32,858 nt of DNA from the NCBI GenBank assembly GCA_020059395.1, contig JAGVCC010000258.1, positions 1 to 32,858 on the forward strand, in the 5' to 3' direction. The notes below the pieces were generated by a model. It saw only the letters and a program-made list of their open reading frames with translations, did no database searches and was not told the origin of the DNA. The position numbers and the translations under genes are program-made. Positions 28,480-32,858 of the stretch are shown in pieces. Position 1 is the first letter of the stretch. Each line of letters opens with the position of its first letter. Origin of the DNA: Chitinophagales bacterium. GTDB lineage: Bacteria; Bacteroidota; Bacteroidia; Chitinophagales; Chitinophagaceae.

Positions 28480-29130
28480 ATGGCAGGATTAAACTCAATT
28501 TTAAAAATATTTTTACCTAAGGACAGGGTGTTTTTTCAACTGTTTGAAAACGTGGCAGATGAACTGGTGAAAATGGGTGAAAAATTAAAAGAGATAGTTA
28601 GTGAATCAGACTTTGATAAAAGGGCAGCACTGATAAAGGAAATTGAAGACATGGAGCATGTAAATGATGATTATACCCATCAGATATTTACAGAGCTTGG
28701 TAAAAACTTCATTACGCCTTTTGACAGAGAAGACATACACTACCTTGCCACGGCGCTGGATGATATAGCTGACTATATCTATGCATCAGCCAAAAAAATA
28801 AATTTTTACCACGTAAATCCTAACGATACTGGCATTCAAAAAATGGCCGATGTTATTGCACAGGGTTGTGTGGCTGTAAGTAAAGCCGTAAAAGAACTGC
28901 GTAACATGAAAAACATGCGGCAGATTACAGATGCGCTGGTACAAATAAACAGTATAGAAAACCAGGGTGATGATATTTTTGATATGAGCATTGAAAAACT
29001 GTTTGCAGAAGAAAACGATGCCAAAGAAGTAATTAAGAAAAGAGAAATTTATCAGGTAATGGAAATTGTTACTGATAAATGTGAAGATGCTGCGAATGTA
29101 ATTGAAAGCATAATTGTAAAGTACGCTTAG
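28480..29130 (+). CDS. DUF47 family protein (PhoU-like Pit accessory protein)
   Basis: 216-aa helical protein: FLPKDRVFFQLFENVADELVKMGEKL..DMEHVNDDYTHQIFTELGKNFITPFDREDIHYLATALDDIADYIYA; directly upstream of a Pit-type transporter. Confidence 0.92.
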   Translation: MAGLNSILKIFLPKDRVFFQLFENVADELVKMGEKLKEIVSESDFDKRAALIKEIEDMEHVNDDYTHQIFTELGKNFITPFDREDIHYLATALDDIADYIYASAKKINFYHVNPNDTGIQKMADVIAQGCVAVSKAVKELRNMKNMRQITDALVQINSIENQGDDIFDMSIEKLFAEENDAKEVIKKREIYQVMEIVTDKCEDAANVIESIIVKYA

Positions 29131-29221
29131 TTGTTCATGGTTCATTGGTAATGGTAATGGAGTACAGCGTATCGTGTACTTACTATGAACTATTTACTAT
29201 CAACTATCAACCAAAATATTT

Positions 29222-30931
29222 ATGACTCTTGTAATAGTAATTGTAGCCCTTGCGCTTATATTCGATTATATCAATGGCTTCCATGATGCAGCCAATTCTA
29301 TAGCTACAGTGGTATCCACTAAGGTACTTACTCCTTTTCAGGCGGTGGTTTGGGCAGCAATTTTTAATGTGGCTGCTTATTTTATTTTTAGCGATCATGC
29401 AGTTGCCAATACCATAAGCAAAACCGTTAATAAAGAATTTATTACCCTTCCCGTAATTCTTTCGGGCCTTATTGCAGCTATTTTCTGGAATCTGCTTACC
29501 TGGTGGTATGGCATTCCCTCTTCTTCTTCGCATACATTAATTGGCGGTTTTGCCGGTGCGGCAATTGCACACGCTATATCAATAAAAGGCGTAGGAATAA
29601 GCTGGGGTAAAATTGTAGAAGGCAGTATAATTTTAAAAACTGTGCTGTTCATCTTTTTAGCACCGCTTATTGGTATGGGTATATCCATCTTTATTACCAT
29701 TGTAACCATAATGCGTAACGTATGGGCCCGTATTGGCATTATAGCAGTGGCCACTTTTCTTACCGTTATACTCTTCGACAGGTTTGAAGAAAGCAAGATG
29801 GATGAAAACCTGCAAAAGTTTTTAAAGTACGATAAATATAAAACGGAAGTTACCACTGCAAACGCAAAACTAAAAGCTGACAAAAATAATGCAGCTGTTT
29901 TAATGGAGTACGAAACCGCCAAAGAAAAATTAGACAAAGCCACTCCCAACTATAAAAAATTAGCTGCCTTAGTAAATAATTTTGATAACCTGGGGGCTGC
30001 AAAAATAGCCGCTCAGGCTACAGAACAGGGGCTTTTAAAAGATATTGAAGCAAGCCGATTAAAGGATGATATACGCAATGCAAACGACTATTTAATTTTA
30101 GAGGCCGAAGCCACTGCAGATTCTTCAAAAAAAGCAGCATTTGCCGTTGCAAAAGTTGAAACAGAAAAATATAAAGAGCCGCTAAAAAAATATTTTAAAA
30201 AAGAAATTTTAATTGACAGTGCGCTTACCGCACTTAACAGCATTTACCCAATAAAAGAAGCCAACAGAAAAAAAATTAAGGATAAAATAGAAAAGTTTAA
30301 CATTGAAAAAGCGCTGGTAAAAGATATTGACAAAGCTGATAACAGCGGCATTGTATGGGGCATTATAGCATCTTCTTTATTATTCTGCCTGGTGTATTTG
30401 TATGTTGAAAAAATAAAAACACCAACCGCATATAAAGTTGCCACCATGTTTAAGCGCCTGCAGTTATTCAGTTCCGCAGCATTCAGCATTGGGCATGGCG
30501 GTAACGATGCACAAAAAGTAATGGGCATTATTGGTGCCGCACTTATAGCCAACGGCAATATTCAAAACTTTAGCGATTTACCGGCGTGGGTGCCCATAGC
30601 CTGTTATGTTGCTATTGGGCTGGGTACTATGAGTGGTGGCTGGAAAATTGTAAAAACAATGGGTACTAAAATTACCAAAGTAACCCCACTGGAAGGAGTT
30701 GCAGCTGAAACAGCCGGTGCCTTTACACTGTTTTTTACCGGGCAAATGGGAATCCCCGTATCCACTACACATACCATTACAGGCTCAATTATTGGGGTTG
30801 GGGCTACAAAACGTTTAAGTGCGGTACGCTGGGGTGTTACAGTAAATCTGCTGTGGGCATGGATACTAACTATACCAGTAAGTGGTTTGCTGGCAGCCCT
30901 TACTTACTATGTTGTTTCAATGTTCAGCTAA
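29222..30931 (+). CDS. Inorganic phosphate transporter, PiT family, with long central hydrophilic insertion
   Basis: N-half DYINGFHDAANSIATVVSTKVLTPFQAV and GIPSSSSHTLIGGFAGAAIA; C-half SIGHGGNDAQKVMGIIGAAL and GIPVSTTHTITGSIIGVGATKR; about 190 hydrophilic residues between. Confidence 0.95.
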   Translation: MTLVIVIVALALIFDYINGFHDAANSIATVVSTKVLTPFQAVVWAAIFNVAAYFIFSDHAVANTISKTVNKEFITLPVILSGLIAAIFWNLLTWWYGIPSSSSHTLIGGFAGAAIAHAISIKGVGISWGKIVEGSIILKTVLFIFLAPLIGMGISIFITIVTIMRNVWARIGIIAVATFLTVILFDRFEESKMDENLQKFLKYDKYKTEVTTANAKLKADKNNAAVLMEYETAKEKLDKATPNYKKLAALVNNFDNLGAAKIAAQATEQGLLKDIEASRLKDDIRNANDYLILEAEATADSSKKAAFAVAKVETEKYKEPLKKYFKKEILIDSALTALNSIYPIKEANRKKIKDKIEKFNIEKALVKDIDKADNSGIVWGIIASSLLFCLVYLYVEKIKTPTAYKVATMFKRLQLFSSAAFSIGHGGNDAQKVMGIIGAALIANGNIQNFSDLPAWVPIACYVAIGLGTMSGGWKIVKTMGTKITKVTPLEGVAAETAGAFTLFFTGQMGIPVSTTHTITGSIIGVGATKRLSAVRWGVTVNLLWAWILTIPVSGLLAALTYYVVSMFS

Positions 30932-30966
30932 ATATACCTGCATTAATAAAAAATATTCATTCATAC

Positions 30967-30996
30967 AACGCTCAAAGTAATTTGAGCGTTTTTTTT
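30967..30996 (+). terminator. Intrinsic terminator downstream of the phosphate transporter
   Basis: AACGCTCAAA-GTAA-TTTGAGCGTT followed by a T run. Confidence 0.88.
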
Positions 30997-31010
30997 ACTT
31001 TCTTTGCAAC

Positions 31011-32042
31011 ATGAAAAAAATTTTAGTTACCGGCGGCTGCGGCTTTATTGGCAGCCATACAATTGTAGACTTAGTTGAAAACAACTACGAAGTAATTTGT
31101 ATAGATAACAACAGCAGAAGTAACGCTGCAATGTTAAACGGGGTAGAAAAAATACTTAACCGAAAAGTAAAAAACTACAAAGTTGATTTATGCAATTTTG
31201 ATGATACACATGCTGTATTTCAGGAAAATCCGGGTATTACCGGCATTATACATTTTGCAGCATATAAAGCCGTTGGCGAATCTGTTGAAAAGCCACTGCT
31301 CTATTTTGAAAACAACTTAACATCGCTGGTAAATATTTTAAAATGTGCCGAGGAATTTAAAGTGCCGCATTTTGTATTCTCTTCTTCATGTACCGTATAT
31401 GGCAACCCCGATGCTATGATTGTTACAGAAGAAACGCCACAAAAACCTGCCGAATCACCTTACGGTGCTACCAAGCAAATGGGCGAGCGCATTGTTGAAG
31501 ATGCCGTAAAAGCATCTGGCTTAAAAGCTATTTTGCTGCGCTATTTTAATCCTGTTGGCGCTCATCCGTCAATAAATATTGGAGAGTTGCCCATTGGCCG
31601 TCCGGCTAATTTAGTGCCTGCAATTACACAAACTGCTATTGGTAAATTACCCATGATGCAGGTTTTTGGTACAGATTATGATACCCGTGACGGAAGCTGC
31701 ATTCGTGACTTTATACATGTTTGCGACATAGCCCACGCCCACACACTTGCACTTGATTTTTTAGTTGCAGAAAAAAACACCAACGCCTGCGAAATTTTTA
31801 ATTTAGGTACAGGCGATGGTTATACAGTGCTTGAAGCCATAAAAGCTTTTGAAGAAGTTAGTGGCGTAAAATTAAACTATAAACTGGGGCCACGCCGGGC
31901 AGGCGATGTTATAGCCATTTATGCAAACAATAATAAGGCTAAAAAAAGTTTGCTATGGAATCCTAAATATGGCATTAGAGATATGCTGGATACCGCCTGG
32001 AAATGGGAACTAAAACTGCAAAACGAAGGCTTTGGTTCTTAA
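31011..32042 (+). CDS. galE: UDP-glucose 4-epimerase
   Basis: MKKILVTGGCGFIGSHTIVDL Rossmann motif; SSSCTVYG, SPYGATKQMGE (YxxxK), RYFNPVGAHPS, LGPRRAGDV. Confidence 0.96.
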   Translation: MKKILVTGGCGFIGSHTIVDLVENNYEVICIDNNSRSNAAMLNGVEKILNRKVKNYKVDLCNFDDTHAVFQENPGITGIIHFAAYKAVGESVEKPLLYFENNLTSLVNILKCAEEFKVPHFVFSSSCTVYGNPDAMIVTEETPQKPAESPYGATKQMGERIVEDAVKASGLKAILLRYFNPVGAHPSINIGELPIGRPANLVPAITQTAIGKLPMMQVFGTDYDTRDGSCIRDFIHVCDIAHAHTLALDFLVAEKNTNACEIFNLGTGDGYTVLEAIKAFEEVSGVKLNYKLGPRRAGDVIAIYANNNKAKKSLLWNPKYGIRDMLDTAWKWELKLQNEGFGS

Positions 32043-32120
32043 TCAATATGCTTTCTTGGTTTTGCACAATCTTTAATTTTATTACTTTTTTTCATTTTAC
32101 TTTGCACAAAAATTTTATAA

Positions 32121-32858
32121 ATGTTAGCAGATATTCAGGTTACTGGCAATAAAGACACCCGCAGTGGTTTTGGTGATGGCATTTTAGAAGCCGCACGTAA
32201 AAACCCAAATATAATTGCACTTACAGCCGATCTTTTAGGCTCAATGAAGTTGAACGGTTTTATAAAAGAATTTCCGGAGCGTTTTATACAATGTGGCATT
32301 GCTGAAGCAAATATGATAGGTATTGCAGCCGGTTTAACGATTGGCGGCAAAATACCCTACACCACTACATTTGCAAACTTTAGTACTGGCCGTGTGTACG
32401 ATCAAATACGCCAAAGCGTGGCGTACAGTGGTAAAAATGTAAAAATTTGTGCATCTCATGCAGGACTTACTTTAGGTGAAGATGGTGCCACCCACCAAAT
32501 TTTAGAAGATATAGGCCTTATGAAAATGCTGCCGGGTATGACAGTAATTGTACCTGCAGATTATAACCAAACAAAAGCCGCCACCATGGCTATTGCGGAT
32601 TATGAAGGGCCGGTTTACCTGCGCTTTGGCCGCCCTGTTTGGCCCATATTTACAAAGCCTGAAGATTTTGTAATTGGCAAAGCGCAAATTTTTAACGAAG
32701 GTGCCGATGTAAGCATTTTTGCATGCGGCCACCTTGTTTGGAAAGCTATTGAAGCCGGTAAAATTTTAGCAGAAAAAGGCATTAGTGCCGAAATTATAAA
32801 CATACATACCATTAAACCACTAGATGAAGCGGCAGTACTTGCAAGTATTAAAAAAACA
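32121..32858 (+). CDS. Transketolase C-terminal subunit (split transketolase), truncated at window end
   Basis: MLADIQVTGNKDTRSGFGDGILEAARKNPNIIALTADL..FPERFIQCGIAEANMIGIAAGL..PYTTTFANF..ASHAGLTLGEDGATHQILEDIGLMKMLPGMTVIVPAD; open to the end of the window, so absent from the ORF track. Confidence 0.92.
   Translation, partial: MLADIQVTGNKDTRSGFGDGILEAARKNPNIIALTADLLGSMKLNGFIKEFPERFIQCGIAEANMIGIAAGLTIGGKIPYTTTFANFSTGRVYDQIRQSVAYSGKNVKICASHAGLTLGEDGATHQILEDIGLMKMLPGMTVIVPADYNQTKAATMAIADYEGPVYLRFGRPVWPIFTKPEDFVIGKAQIFNEGADVSIFACGHLVWKAIEAGKILAEKGISAEIINIHTIKPLDEAAVLASIKKT

Noticed and set aside
29395-29949. 184-aa minus-strand ORF 29395-29949
   Set aside because: Antisense to the PiT transporter with no recognisable motif.

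Overview
This looks like ordinary chromosomal Bacteroidota DNA, Chitinophagaceae-like by protein style, type IX secretion tails and TAnnTTTG promoters. I assigned everything by reading the sequence; no database search was run. Main content: partial pabB-like gene, acidic low-complexity protein, purA, two adjacent secreted/lipoprotein genes with homopolymer tracts, clpX, a kinase-fold-like conserved protein, two tandem clpP genes, a YugP-type metallopeptidase, a 2001-aa M36 (fungalysin-like) T9SS protease, a lone atpA, a small exported protein, a 1063-aa BNR-type T9SS protein, a probable phosphate-acquisition locus (TonB receptor, beta-helix-like lipoprotein, OprO/P porin, DUF47 protein, Pit transporter), galE and a truncated C-terminal transketolase half. 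The two most interesting signals are (1) divergent 11-bp-periodic GKTAACA repeats, resembling Pho boxes, between the TonB receptor and the phosphate-type porin, and (2) a possible phase-variable locus: a C12 tract inside the apparent -33/-7 promoter spacer of a lipoprotein gene, next to a secreted-protein gene frameshifted at a T9 tract, with a shared 33-bp intergenic repeat upstream of each. No tRNA, rRNA, CRISPR array, transposase or prophage was recognised.
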